64,000 bases of DNA, taken from positions 48,976,966-49,040,965 of the forward strand of contig OW804094.1 of the NCBI GenBank assembly GCA_942159475.1, written 5' to 3'. Made by a program: the position numbers and the translations under genes. This document shows, piece by piece, positions 10,990 to 21,448 of this stretch (position 1 is the stretch's first letter; each line of letters begins with the position of its first letter). Under the pieces are notes generated by a model that saw nothing but the letters and a program-made list of their open reading frames with translations, was not told the DNA's origin and did not search any database. Origin of the DNA: Sthenelais limicola (Eukaryota > Annelida > Polychaeta > Phyllodocida > Sigalionidae).

Positions 10990-11290
10990 TCTTTTCAATT
11001 TTAAGAGGAATTTACTTGAAATATTGCAATAACGGAGGAAGATTTTATTGGAGTAGTTTGTGTGGCAAGGAATGCGAAGTCTTCATGTTAAATTTTAACT
11101 TTTCAATACAAAAATCGAACTAGAGACTCAGCGGTTTACTGAGAGTGTTCGAATAGAATTTATTTTCAATATTTGTGATGGATATGATTTTCATTGGCGT
11201 AGTTTGTATAACAAGAACTATGGATCTCTGAATTTATCGATGAATTTGAGTCCAATTTGAAGTTGAAACTTTCAAACTAGACATGGTTTA
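10990..11290 (+). repeat. diverged two-unit duplication of about 146 bp
   Basis: GATTTTATTGGAGTAGTTTG with GGCAAGGAA (from 11041) recurs as GATTTTCATTGGCGTAGTTTG with AACAAGAA (from 11187), with related flanks. The two units are about 146 bp apart. Function unknown. Confidence 0.4.
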
Positions 11291-11729
11291 ATTCATAGGC
11301 AATACGCATTGATTTTAAGGACATGTAGACTACTCAGTGTGAAAGGAAATGTGGAGCTTTGAAGTTCACTTGTAATTGAAAAATAACATTTTATATTAGA
11401 ACAATAACATTAGAAAAATAGCATTTTACATTAGAACAGGGTTACTGCATGTTAACAAATATGCTAACTTCTGGGAAAGTGCTATTTCCTTCGCCTGTGG
11501 ATCTCACTTTTGGAAATTATGGATTATACGTAGTATATGTTTATCGAGGCTACCTAGCCCACCTGACACTACACCTGACCTTACCGTCGCTTGGCAATTC
11601 CCGCCAGCATTTGAAACAACCACAACAAAGCTGATCACCAGTGAGACTGGACGGTGCCTGATCGTTTTTTTTTATCGAGAATACAATTCTTTCTTCCCCT
11701 GTCTGCTTGTATCTATAATGAGTATAAGT

Positions 11730-11822
11730 TATCTCTTTCTGTTTCTCTTCCTGTCTGTCTTTCTCTTTTCCTTTTTTCCCTGTCCCAATCTCATTATCGA
11801 CTCTTTCCTCTCTTTCTCCAAG

Positions 11823-11853
<31 letters not shown>

Positions 11854-11862
11854 TACTTGAAA
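11730..11862. repeat. CT-rich microsatellite
   Basis: Pyrimidine-rich sequence ending in a (TC)n run at about 11826-11852. 11291-11729 and 11863-12830 contain no gene, RNA or repeat I can support. Confidence 0.8.
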
Positions 11863-12834
11863 TAAAGATGGTTTTGTTTTTAGTCTAATGTAATATAGAA
11901 ATATAAGCTAATTCTTTATTTGTCAGAAGATGGTTAAGACAAAAAGGTTGTAGTCATCTCAAAAAGAAGTCTTCTAGAGCATACCTTTCTTGTTTTTTTG
12001 TTTTTTCTCTTGGTTACATAATATCTTATTCTACCTAAACTACGTATAGAACTTTCTGTGCATGAAACTTACACAGTATACATCTACAATCATGATTCAG
12101 AATAGTCTAAAGAGATGTTAATTACATTTGTGATACAGTTTGTAATAGAGTTGTGTCTTAGAACTAACAATTTAAATTAAAAGTGAATGAAAAATAGGAA
12201 AATGTTTGTCTCAATATTAATGTTAATATTAATGTCAATAGCAATAATAACAGTCGTTTTCGTAACACATTAAGTATAGTGTCCCCTATAAAGACAACAT
12301 ATTTAGATGGACATAAAATCAGATAAGATATTAAAATGTATCACTGTGGCAAGAAGCAATGGGGCAAGACAGCAATGACCTATATGTAATAAAGTGCAAT
12401 AACAGTTGTGTCTTCTCAATCGCCAGTACATACGACCAGAAGTATTGTCTAAAAGGCAGATAGACTTATGGACACTGCTGGTAAATTACAGCTGTGCCAA
12501 TTTTAACAACATCCCCCACCCACCAATTATTGTCTTTTTTCCTTCTGAGGAGGAACATTTGCGTCTCATAACACTAATAAATTCAGACTCGCCATTTCAG
12601 ATATTGCTCATTTTATCCCAGGCATTTCGCGCAGATTTTATGTGAAAGGTTCAATGGAGATTCTTCTTTGCAGTGAGTCTCACAGACCTCAAGGGAACCT
12701 CTTAAAACATGTTCCCCGTCCCCGCTACGATTCCAGAAAGGGGAATGAGAGGAATTTCTGTCAAGAAAAAATGATGAAAGATAATAAAATGCCAGACGAC
12801 AAATGACCGGAATTAACTCCCTTAAGAGGATTGG

Positions 12835-12930
12835 ATGTAGCGGAAGTGACCCCTGCGCATGCGCTATTGCTTCTGACAGGAAATGACGTTTGGAATCGGG
12901 TGACGTAATCATATATGACGCAATAGACGC
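12835..12930. promoter_or_regulatory. TATA-less promoter-like cluster (ETS, NRF-1, CRE)
   Basis: Five known motif types sit within 95 bp: a consensus ETS site CGGAAGTG (12841-12848), an NRF-1 palindrome TGCGCATGCGC (12854-12864), a composite AGGAAATGACGTTT (from 12879), TGACGTAAT (12901-12909) and ATGACGCAAT. This density is typical of housekeeping promoters and is unlikely in neutral AT-rich DNA. A GTGAGT donor-like string lies at 12979-12984. I cannot identify the transcript, so direction is left open. Confidence 0.4.
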
Positions 12931-12984
12931 TTGTGAATGTGTATGCAGTTGTCTGTTGCAGGCGACGGCGTAGTACATAGTGAG

Positions 12985-13628
12985 TGACCAAGGGTTGATG
13001 TAGTAGGTGTAATGTGCTTTCACAACAAACAGAACAATACAAAAGGGACGTTCTTGGTACCTTGTATCGGTCTATGTGAGCGGGAGAATTTAGCCCTTCA
13101 CGAAAAATATATTCTTTTATACCAAAGTAGTAAATAATGATAATAATAATAATTCAAATAAAATGTAAGAGAGAATGTACTGTATATCTCATGTTTCTCA
13201 CTGTATTGCTATTATTCTATGTCAGAGATGTAATAGATCGAGTCTGTAGAGACAATGTAGTCGAAAAATTTAATATACGTGATAATACGAATTGATGTAT
13301 AAGACAAGACTACGTTGAATGCTGTATTTTTAAAATTTACAAGAAAATATGTCAATATGTCTTCACTCTGACTTTACTGCAGTAACAGATTTGAGTGCCG
13401 AATTCAACAGTTTTTTTTAGCATACTTTGATTCCTAGATTTTAGATTGACCGAGCAAAACAAATGATAAACATACATGTAAATGTATAATACATGCCTAT
13501 TTAACAGATTTGAGCAAGGTTCTTTCGCCCTTTTTTAAATGTAAGTAAATTCAGAATACTTGTTTTGTATTTTAACCAATTTATAAGAGGGAAAGAATAA
13601 AAGAGAGAAAAAAGATGAGGATCGTTTC
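12985..13628. other. non-coding stretch, nothing recognised
   Basis: AT-rich, with a short TAA/AAT microsatellite near 13137-13152. No motif-supported open frame. Confidence 0.45.
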
Positions 13629-13705
13629 ATATATGTGATGTGTTATGGGAAAAAGAGTCAAAAGTCGCAAAAAATGGATTATTTGTCTGTAACACATCAC
13701 ATATA
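13629..13705. mobile_element. MITE-T, minimal end-to-end copy
   Basis: The two family termini (ATATGTGATGTGTTATGGG and TCTGTAACACATCACATAT) lie only about 77 bp apart. The whole interior is deleted, leaving little more than the inverted repeats. Confidence 0.75.
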
Positions 13706-14388
13706 AGCATACATATGCCCATCAAACTGTAAATGATCATAAAACCCACTTACAGTGAAGAAGAGAAAACGTTATAGGGGCTCTGGTGGTTAAAGCCTAT
13801 TTCTTGTGCCTAGAAAGTGGAGTTCGACTAGAACTATATATGGCTTCCCTCTCTGTCCTGCTGGCTCTTGTTTCACTCTTTTCCTCTGTATATGTATAGG
13901 CAAGACCTCAGCTCAGCCAATAGGAGCGCAGGATCATTGGAACTTTTCATATAACCGACACATGCACCTTCTTCTACACTCGGGTTGAACAGACCTATAT
14001 TGCTTGTGTCAACATTGATTTTTGAACTTATTATTGTCTTTATTATGGTGGAATAAATATTCTATGTTCGCCAAACCTCTCCTTCATGTTCTTTATTAAT
14101 CAATTGTTCATATAATATAATCGTTCAAAGTATATGCTATGCTTAAATGCCTCCCTCGACAGACTATGGTTAGGATAACTAGAATAGTTATGCTTCTTTA
14201 TCCTCCACTTGCTGTGGTGCCCCTATTCCCCAGCATTGGCTTGGGCGGACTCCCAAGCTCGTAGAGGACAGTCCTGAATTTCAGATGCATTCTTTGAGCA
14301 TTCTGAGCAGACTCTTTAATGAAAGAGTGCGCTCAGAAGAGTAAAGACTCTGCTCAGGCATCTGTTGGTAATAATGTTGAACTAGGAT

Positions 14389-14484
14389 TGGCCTAGATTC
14401 GAACCCAGGACCACTCACATTTATTTAAGGATAGCTATAGCAAGTAGAGTTGAATGCTCTACCCACTGGGCCACTGGGCCTCAC
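14389..14484 (-). pseudogene. tRNA-like SINE head
   Basis: On the minus strand GGCCCAGTGGGTAGAGCATT is a good A-box region and CTGGGTTCGAATCTAGGCC a good B box, separated by an expanded middle. The B box is near consensus, but the spacing is too long for a normal tRNA. Upstream sequence (14205-14388) may be the SINE body. 13706-14204 holds nothing recognised. Confidence 0.45.
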
Positions 14485-14555
14485 ATAAGATCTGTAGATT
14501 ATAGCATAGTATGATTCCTGAAGTAGAAAAATGATTTTTATAGAAATGACAAATT

Positions 14556-14837
14556 CGGCTGAATCTATGTACTAAATTTCAAGACAGTGTACTATATATC
14601 CTTGCTTTTGAAGGTCATTATATTGAGTACATTTAAATATTTTACTGGTAATTGCCCATCCAGAAACATTGCAATTATTTTTCACACATAAATATGTCAA
14701 AGATAAAATATTGGAATACATATTATATATGGCCTAATGTTTACTATCATTGACTTGATCCTTTTCGTTTCAAATATGATATCTCAAAACCCTATTTTTG
14801 CGACTTGTGACTCATTTTGCTGTAACACATCATATAT
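14556..14837 (+). mobile_element. MITE-T, 5'-truncated
   Basis: Retains AATTTCAAGACAGTGTA, GCCCATCCAGAAAC and the right terminus TTGCGACTTGTGACTCATTT with GTAACACATCATAT. The left terminus is missing. Confidence 0.7.
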
Positions 14838-15012
14838 GTGTTGGTGAAGACCAATATGGAACAGTGGTAGGACATCAGTGAGAGTGAGGAATTGTCCAAT
14901 ATACAGGACCATGTATCTCCAAGCAATCACTGATCAGGCAGTCGTTGGTTGTTGTGTGGTAGGGTGGATTTGGTCACCACAATAACAAATAATTGAAGTT
15001 GGAGGATAAGCA

Positions 15013-15115
15013 TGCTAGAGGACTCGACTCTGTTCACTTAGTGAATATAATTGTCCGTGGCCTAAAGGCCTTGGACAATTATATTCACTAAGTGAACAGT
15101 GTCTCGTCCTCTATC
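15013..15115. repeat. about 100-bp hairpin palindrome
   Basis: The arms 15015-15062 and 15068-15113 are inverted copies separated by only a few bases. They include a perfect run with TTCACTTAGTGAATATAATT. The RNA would fold into one long stem. It could be a foldback transposon remnant or a hairpin precursor RNA. Confidence 0.75.
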
Positions 15116-15619
15116 CTACACGTACACAACCGCCACCTCGCTACATTCAAAGCTGGGCCTCCAGTCGGAACGCATTTTTTTCTTTTCTTATTATTTCTTA
15201 TGGAGGATTTTTCAACAAGAATAAACATGATCCGAGCCAAAAAGATTTTCATATACCATAATCATATTCCTTTACGTGACATTAGGTTTTTCACACTTTA
15301 CACTCTTGCTTGTCATTTTACACATTTCTAACCCAAATAATTGTATTAGGCCCACTGAAAGCCTTTATGCGAACCCCACTTTTGTATATATAAGAACAAA
15401 ATTATTGATTTTATGGGCAAAAAAACCCTATTTTTAGGCCATTTCTGTATTGAAAATAAACGTTTCTTAATATTGAGTAAAGATGTAGAATAATTATGAA
15501 CTATTGGCACATCTTTTTTTTGATAATTATCATTGTCATACTATGGGGTTTATCATTTTAGCAAAATAAGTAATCAATGATATAATATTATTTTCTGCTT
15601 GGAATTCTAAAAAAACTGG

Positions 15620-16290
15620 TGGGGTAGGTAATGTGTCCCCGTGGATGGGTACATGAATTTAACCTTATTTTAGCTATGAAAAAGGGCTTCAGTTCATAAT
15701 TGACAATTCTCATTCATAGCGCCTTACTCAGAGAAAAAAATGACTACATAAAAATAATATTTGCATTTGGCTTAAAAAGCCCAGAGCCTTAGACACAAGA
15801 TGGGGTAATTTGAAATGTCCCCGTGGGTGGGTACAATTTTCCTGTATTGAATTTGGAATAATATGAATTTCATAATTTATATTATCTTCTAAGTATGGCC
15901 ATACCACAGCAATATGTTATGAACAAAAAGAATTTCCAAAATACATTTTACCTTAAGTCAAGAGCATTATGTTTATTTTTTTCCGTTCATGTTTGTATAA
16001 GGATGTATAATTGTACTACTAATGTTTGAACTTGTTTTTTATGTTTTAAAGCCCTTGATGGAAGCAAATCCTATGTATACCCACCCACGGGGACACCTGT
16101 ATCTGGTGCCCTTGATTTCAAAAGGGCACAGCATAAAAAGTTATGAAGATTAGTGTTTCCAAAATCATGTCATATATTACTGTATATGCAGAGAACATGT
16201 GAGCAAAAGATACCTGATATTTGACGAATTCTAAATTTTGTGATTTTTTGGGGCATTGTCACAGATTTCATGGAATCGACCCATTATGTT
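15620..16290. mobile_element. element with repeated GC-rich 18-mer in AT-rich body
   Basis: The motif TGTCCCCGTGGGTGGGTA occurs at about 15638 (with one change), at 15817 and, inverted, at about 16077. The right end near 16255-16285 (CATGGAATCGACCCATTA) resembles the inverse of the ATGGTCGATTCC terminus of the elements at 6136 and 57139. I could not find a convincing left terminus, so the limits are tentative. Confidence 0.4.
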
Positions 16291-16354
16291 AGTACAAAGT
16301 TGACATATATGCCAAAAAATTGGCAAATTTAATTGTGTATGTTCAACACGGCTC

Positions 16355-16445
16355 CCAATGCTGTGTTAGGACACATTACGTAACATTGCATAACCTCATC
16401 ATATTTATATTAATTATTAATTATCACCTCTTTATTAGGGTTATT
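16355..16445 (+). repeat. dispersed repeat shared with 56015-56075
   Basis: ACATTACGTAACATTG, TAACCTCAT and AATTATCACC occur in the same order and orientation at both places. The family is not recognised. 16446-17064 has no other supported feature. Confidence 0.5.
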
Positions 16446-17064
16446 AAATCGATAAGTACCAGTACTGTGCAAGTCTATTTATGCAAGTCAGTCTAGGATA
16501 TGAGATAACAAGCATACGCCCCCTTTTCATTGACGCTCATCCTGGTGAGAGTTTATACAGAGATATTATAATAAAGCTGGTTGGATAGTGGTTCTTTAAT
16601 AGATCAGTCGTGCCTCCCAGTCATGTAACGGTTTCAAATATAGATAGCTCTGAATCTTTTCTTTTATTTGACATATCATATATTATTCTATCATAAAAAC
16701 TCATGAAGTTATCATGAATCATATGAAATAAGTCAAGGCAACTTTAAGTTTTGGTCCCTAACTTAGGGCGCACCTCATAGTTAATGTCCACCCAGAACAT
16801 GTGGAGGTATTTTACCTAGGGGAAGACGTACTCTCATTGGTGGAGATAATAATGAGAGAGTAACATGTTCCATTCCATTAACCACCACTTGCTTTCCAGC
16901 CTTCAACAAGACGGTTGGGTCTACTTGTTCAACAATAAAAATTGTTCTTTTATCTAACTTTATATGTTAATGGTGAATAAACCTCGTGTGAGGAGGGGGC
17001 GTGGTATGGATAGTTAATTGTAGCAACGCCGACGACCAAATATATTCACCGATGGCTCGATTCC

Positions 17065-17221
17065 ATAAAAATATCAAACTGAAAATATAGAAATAATCAT
17101 ATTAAATGTCCTAATGTTTACCTACATTGAAATCAGCTTGATCTCATCTTTTCAAAGATAATAATATCTCACAATCCTATTTTTTGCGACTTGTGCCATA
17201 TTTTGCTGAAAGACATCACAT
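17065..17221 (+). mobile_element. MITE-T, right half
   Basis: Contains AAATATCAAACTGAAAATA, TTGATCTCATCTTTTCAAA and the right terminus TTTTTTGCGACTTGTG with TGAAAGACATCACATG. Confidence 0.7.
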
Positions 17222-19182
17222 GATTGTATACATACACAATAGCAACAAATGCCCATATCTAAACCAGACCATAATCCCATCCGATAAATAGACAGTAGCA
17301 ACAAGTGGCTAGATATCTAACTAGACCTCCCACCCCCATCCCCTGCATTCTTCTCCTCCACCTCTACTCCCTGCCCCCTCCGTCCTCCTCCCCCACCTCT
17401 GCTCCCTGCCCTTTGCCTGCCCTATTACCCTAAGCCAGTCAGTATTTGTCACTGTGTAATTGTTATGTGGTTAGTTGTTGGTCTTCTTGTTGATTCCCTC
17501 CTCATCTCCTCCTCTCACCGCTTCCCCTTTCCCTTGGCCAACAAAAACTATTTGCAAACCAATCGGTTGGCCTGATTGGCCTTTCTCACATCTCAGCATC
17601 TTGGCGACTCATAGGTGGGCAAAAAAGGAAGCCACTGGTCTCCTGTTCATGTCCCTGTGGCTTCACTTCCATCTCAGGTTCTCAGCCTTGAAGGTGAATG
17701 TAAAGGGAGGCAGATGTTTGCCTGAAAAGGGACTGTTGTGATTTTGGTACAGAAATAGGGATATTCATAATTGTTGGATTATCTAATAGATCACGAAGTG
17801 GCTTCCTTTATGTTTTGCCTTTTTAAGTTTGCTTTCATATCCTCCTAGCTTGCCATGATTCAGGCATATTAGTAATATCCATTGAATATAATACTTAATA
17901 TTATGTTCTATTGAAATTGATTGTTGTTGTTCTGTAATATTGATGTTCCGCATATATGAAATGAATGTATGTAATCATTTATTTTCAATTATTATCTCCA
18001 TTTTTTGTCAATAAAATCGGCCAGGCTGATTAGCCTTTCTAGCATCGTATCTGTTTCTGCGTCTCATTAGTGGGTCCTCTTCTCCTTTTTTACTGTTAAT
18101 TAATTCTCAAACCCTCAGGCAATAATCAAGATGAAATATAAGAGATTTAAAACTATTCTCCTTTATTCAAAAGCTAATACAAACCATTTTTCGAATTATT
18201 CATTTTGCTGTACACCAAAATTCAAATATTTTCTTTGCAAAGTTAGGGAAAGCTTGATGAAATCGCAAATCTAAGCAGAGCACTGTCTTGACAGAGGCTA
18301 ACAGACTGAATTATTAGTTAAGATCTCCGGAAGTGTCTAAATTACCAGCAAAATCTATTTTGAAGTTGAAGAACAGATATTTACAGGCAAATCAATTCTT
18401 GTAAATGATTTAAAATTTTATTCAAATAGCATGACGTTAATAGACATATTATATTGGGCATTTTTTCATATTTGGTAGCTATTTTTCAACCCCCTGGTTC
18501 CATACTTCGCAGTGCAATGTGCATAAGGTTGATACAAAAATAACAACTCAACTGATTAATGTAAACAATACTTTTGGGGACGCACGGGGGGGGGGGGGGG
18601 GGGCAAATGTTGTCAAATTCATGGAATTGGCCTATTACGGCAACCCCAAATTACTACTGTAAAGAAGAGCAAAATACAGAAAATGATGAGCTTTGATTTT
18701 CATCCATTAAATATGGAGTAATAAGGCTCCAAGAAAAAGAATTAAGACGTTTTTGATTTTGTTAAGTTAAGTTAAAAGTTAAATTGTTATTTTCAAAGAA
18801 CTGTTAATTATTTTAAACGAATTGAGAATTTGTTAATAATTGTTGCTTTCCTACTGGTTATTCTTTTGAAATTTTCAATTAAGATTTTTAAAGTTTAAAA
18901 TATCAATATTGTAAAGTACTATATTTTCAATCCAAGTAAGATTTATGATCACCAAGTATAAATAACATCTTTAAAAAAAAATGATGCTGATATGTGATGT
19001 TAATCAATTAAACTTCAGGAATTTGATCACTTTGGCAGCTAAGTATAATTTCAGAGTTCCCCAGACATCAACACATTAGAAACTTGGCTGTCACCTTGTG
19101 ATATTCTGATAGGGTCTGAATAAATCCAGACATAGGTCTGACATTCCATCCCCTAAGTGATTAGTTTAATTGATGAGCAAAG
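17222..19182. other. non-coding stretch with pyrimidine tract and an 18-G run
   Basis: 17320-17425 is pyrimidine-rich. 18586-18603 is an uninterrupted run of 18 G with quadruplex potential. Near 18610-18640 AATTCATGGAATTGGCCTA resembles the inverse terminus of the ATGGTCGATTCC family. Nothing coding is recognised. Confidence 0.5.
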
Positions 19183-19420
19183 TGCGATGTGTTGAAGGAC
19201 AATTACTTACAAGTCGCAAACTTGATATTTTCCAAATTGTGTTATTCACAAGAACTCTTTGTTGAAATGTTTTTATGAATGCATTTACCAAATTTCAAGA
19301 CAGTGTATTAGACATATCGATACATATCTAAGGTCATCGTATAGGGTATATTTAACTACTTTACTAGTGAATGTCCACTAAGAAATATGTCAAACTTTTG
19401 CGACTTGTGACACATCACAA
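19183..19420 (+). mobile_element. MITE-T with internal deletion
   Basis: Left terminus TGCGATGTGTTGAAGG with ACAAGTCGCAAA, interior AATTTCAAGACAGTGTATTA and CTACTTTACTAGTG, then an abrupt jump to the right terminus TTTTGCGACTTGTGACACAT. The right-hand interior is missing. Confidence 0.75.
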
Positions 19421-20213
19421 TTGATCCCTGTCCCTGGCCAATAACCATGGGGACAATGTCCGAACGATTCATGGCTCCAGGACAGAATTTTAAAGGGAGG
19501 CTGGGGGCTGGGAGTTGGGGGCATCCCAGTATTCTCTTGGACATAGGCATAGAATCACCTTGGCGATATCACTGAGAAAATATTTCCTATATAATTTGCT
19601 TTTACCAAAAGATAACATGTTTCAACAATTTCCTAAGCCTTTAAATAATAATATTAATGAATTTTTTTATTTTGCCAAGAAACTTCAGATATGAAACAGG
19701 GGGTTGAAACAGGGGGTTGTTTCATAAAAAGGTCGTACGACCTAATCCTTAATATAAGATAGTCGTATATAGGTTTAAGATATCGTAAACATTTACAAGA
19801 AATCGTAAATTTAAGATTGCTTTTAAGAAGTATGTTGCACTTTACGATGGTCATTATAAACTGTTAATTACACTCTGAATCGGTTATTGAATGCATGAAA
19901 TAATGTAGATATATTTATTTCATCATTTCCTCAGAGATTGTCATTAATAACATAATATTCATTATTGTGGCACTTACGTACTGAAGCACACTATTTAAGA
20001 ACATATCCTATATGTGCGAGCACTTCGACGATGTATCTTACATTCAAACATAATTTACGATACCCTCTCATTTCTGAGATACCTCGTATAGAAAATCATA
20101 TGTACATATCCAGAGACGTTGTACTAAGAGCATTACGTCAATGAAAGTTGTTATGATTGAGTTGTGATTGATCATCTATTCGAAATTAGTTGATGTTATT
20201 ATATATATATATA

Positions 20214-20273
20214 TAGTAATAGTTAAGCAACAGACACGAGAATGGCACTGGAGTGACGGTCGAGTGACCGCCC
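20214..20273 (-). repeat. Ngaro-1 repeat B2
   Basis: 60-bp repeat starting TAGTAATAGTTAAGCAACAG and ending GAGTGACCGCCC on the plus strand. It matches B1 at 20448-20507. Confidence 0.9.
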
Positions 20274-20293
20274 CTAGTTTATTCAAGAAAAAG

Positions 20294-20449
20294 AAAAATT
20301 TTTCCTGGACCGTAGCGTTCGGCGCCAGGTGAGAGAGTGCCTGGTTGCCGGGAACGCGAACTGGGGTTGCTAGGCAAACAATACAATCAGGTGTTAGCAC
20401 GATGAATATATATATGTTATATATTAGGAAACATATAAAGATACATATA
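20294..20449 (-). repeat. Ngaro-1 repeat A2
   Basis: About 156-bp repeat from AAAAATTTTTCCTGG to GATACATATA, matching A1 at 24896-25051 with a single base change seen (GAACGCGAA versus GAACGCAAA). It joins B1 directly, as in the circular intermediate of this group. Confidence 0.9.
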
Positions 20450-20507
20450 GTAATAGTTAAGCAACAGACACGAGAATGGCACTGGAGTGACGGTCGAGTG
20501 ACCGCCC
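20448..20507 (-). repeat. Ngaro-1 repeat B1
   Basis: Second copy of the 60-bp B repeat. It follows the recombinase gene and abuts A2 with a short overlap (TA). Confidence 0.9.
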
Positions 20508-20551
20508 AATAACCCAACAATAAAATCAACAAAAAAAAATAAAAAAAAAAA

Positions 20552-21448
20552 TCAAATATTAGCCAGACCACATGATACTCTTTTGTCGACGTCCATAAGC
20601 CTATTCAGTGGAGTAGACAAATAGACCAAAACGGCAAGACTTTTCCAATGGCCCATGAACTTGATGTCTTGTAAGGAGATGCCAATCTCTTGCAAGTACA
20701 TGGCACCGCTGCGTCTAAGCGAATGCAACCCAGTGTACTTAGTCGATAAGCCAGCAGAGGCTAGAAGCTGCTTGAAAGCTTTGAGCAACTCGGAGTACTT
20801 GACAGGGATCAAACCCGAAGCAGATGGACGTAGAAGTAGAGGCATATCCGGAGAGGCAGGGTATTCCAGCACATATTCCCTTAGTCTGTTGAAAACGTCA
20901 AATATGTGATTATCACAAGCGTGTACTGGCAGATACAACACTTTCGAGTCGAGACCATGGGTTTTCGACGATCTGACTTTGAACAACACGTGATCAGCAT
21001 GAAAGACTATATCGGACCGAAGTAGAACATGTTGATTGTCCTTACCATTCAAAACAATGTTGCTCTTACGAAGTAATGTTCTAAAGCAGATGATGATGGC
21101 CAGCCAGTATATGCTGTGTAGGGGATCTCTAGGCAAGTGGTAATAGAGAGAAGCAAGTTGTGCAGGGGTCAAGTATAGTCGTGGAACATGACCAGGAGCA
21201 AGCATTTTCCTAAGACCAGACAGGACCACCTTGATCAGATAAACTTCTCTGAATAATGTGGGATGACCCAGCATATTATGGAGAGATATGATGGCGCTCA
21301 AATAATTATTAATGGTCGTATAGGTACAGGTGTCAGACAAGTGAACAAGAAAACGTGCGATGGTCGACGAGTCAGCTGGGCATGACACCAGTCCCAGATC
21401 TACACAAAACTGGGAGTAACGTCTCCATTGTGAGCCCCTAGTTGCCAT
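20552..21448 (-). CDS. Ngaro-1 tyrosine recombinase
   Basis: A 298-residue protein from the ATG at 21448, expected to integrate the circular cDNA. The N-terminal part resembles a phage-integrase SAM-like core-binding domain. The catalytic part has the first arginine in TLLRKSN (about R127), the box HSLRR (H242, R245), HW in MGHWKS (about H267) and the nucleophile tyrosine in LVYLS (about Y276). The frame is open further upstream to 21517 but without ATG. The ATG lies inside the end of the RT gene: ATGGCAACTAG contains both this start and the RT stop, an 11-base overlap that suggests re-initiation. The protein ends shortly before repeat B1. The family assignment is strong; activity is inferred. 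Confidence 0.9.
   Translation of the reverse strand: MATRGSQWRRYSQFCVDLGLVSCPADSSTIARFLVHLSDTCTYTTINNYLSAIISLHNMLGHPTLFREVYLIKVVLSGLRKMLAPGHVPRLYLTPAQLASLYYHLPRDPLHSIYWLAIIICFRTLLRKSNIVLNGKDNQHVLLRSDIVFHADHVLFKVRSSKTHGLDSKVLYLPVHACDNHIFDVFNRLREYVLEYPASPDMPLLLRPSASGLIPVKYSELLKAFKQLLASAGLSTKYTGLHSLRRSGAMYLQEIGISLQDIKFMGHWKSLAVLVYLSTPLNRLMDVDKRVSCGLANI

Noticed and set aside
12613..13023. 136-codon open frame on the minus strand
   Set aside because: It crosses the promoter-like cluster, has no recognisable domain and ordinary non-coding composition.
14389..14484. Functional tRNA gene with intron or long variable arm
   Set aside because: A and B boxes are good, but the middle is too long and does not fold as a variable arm or canonical intron.
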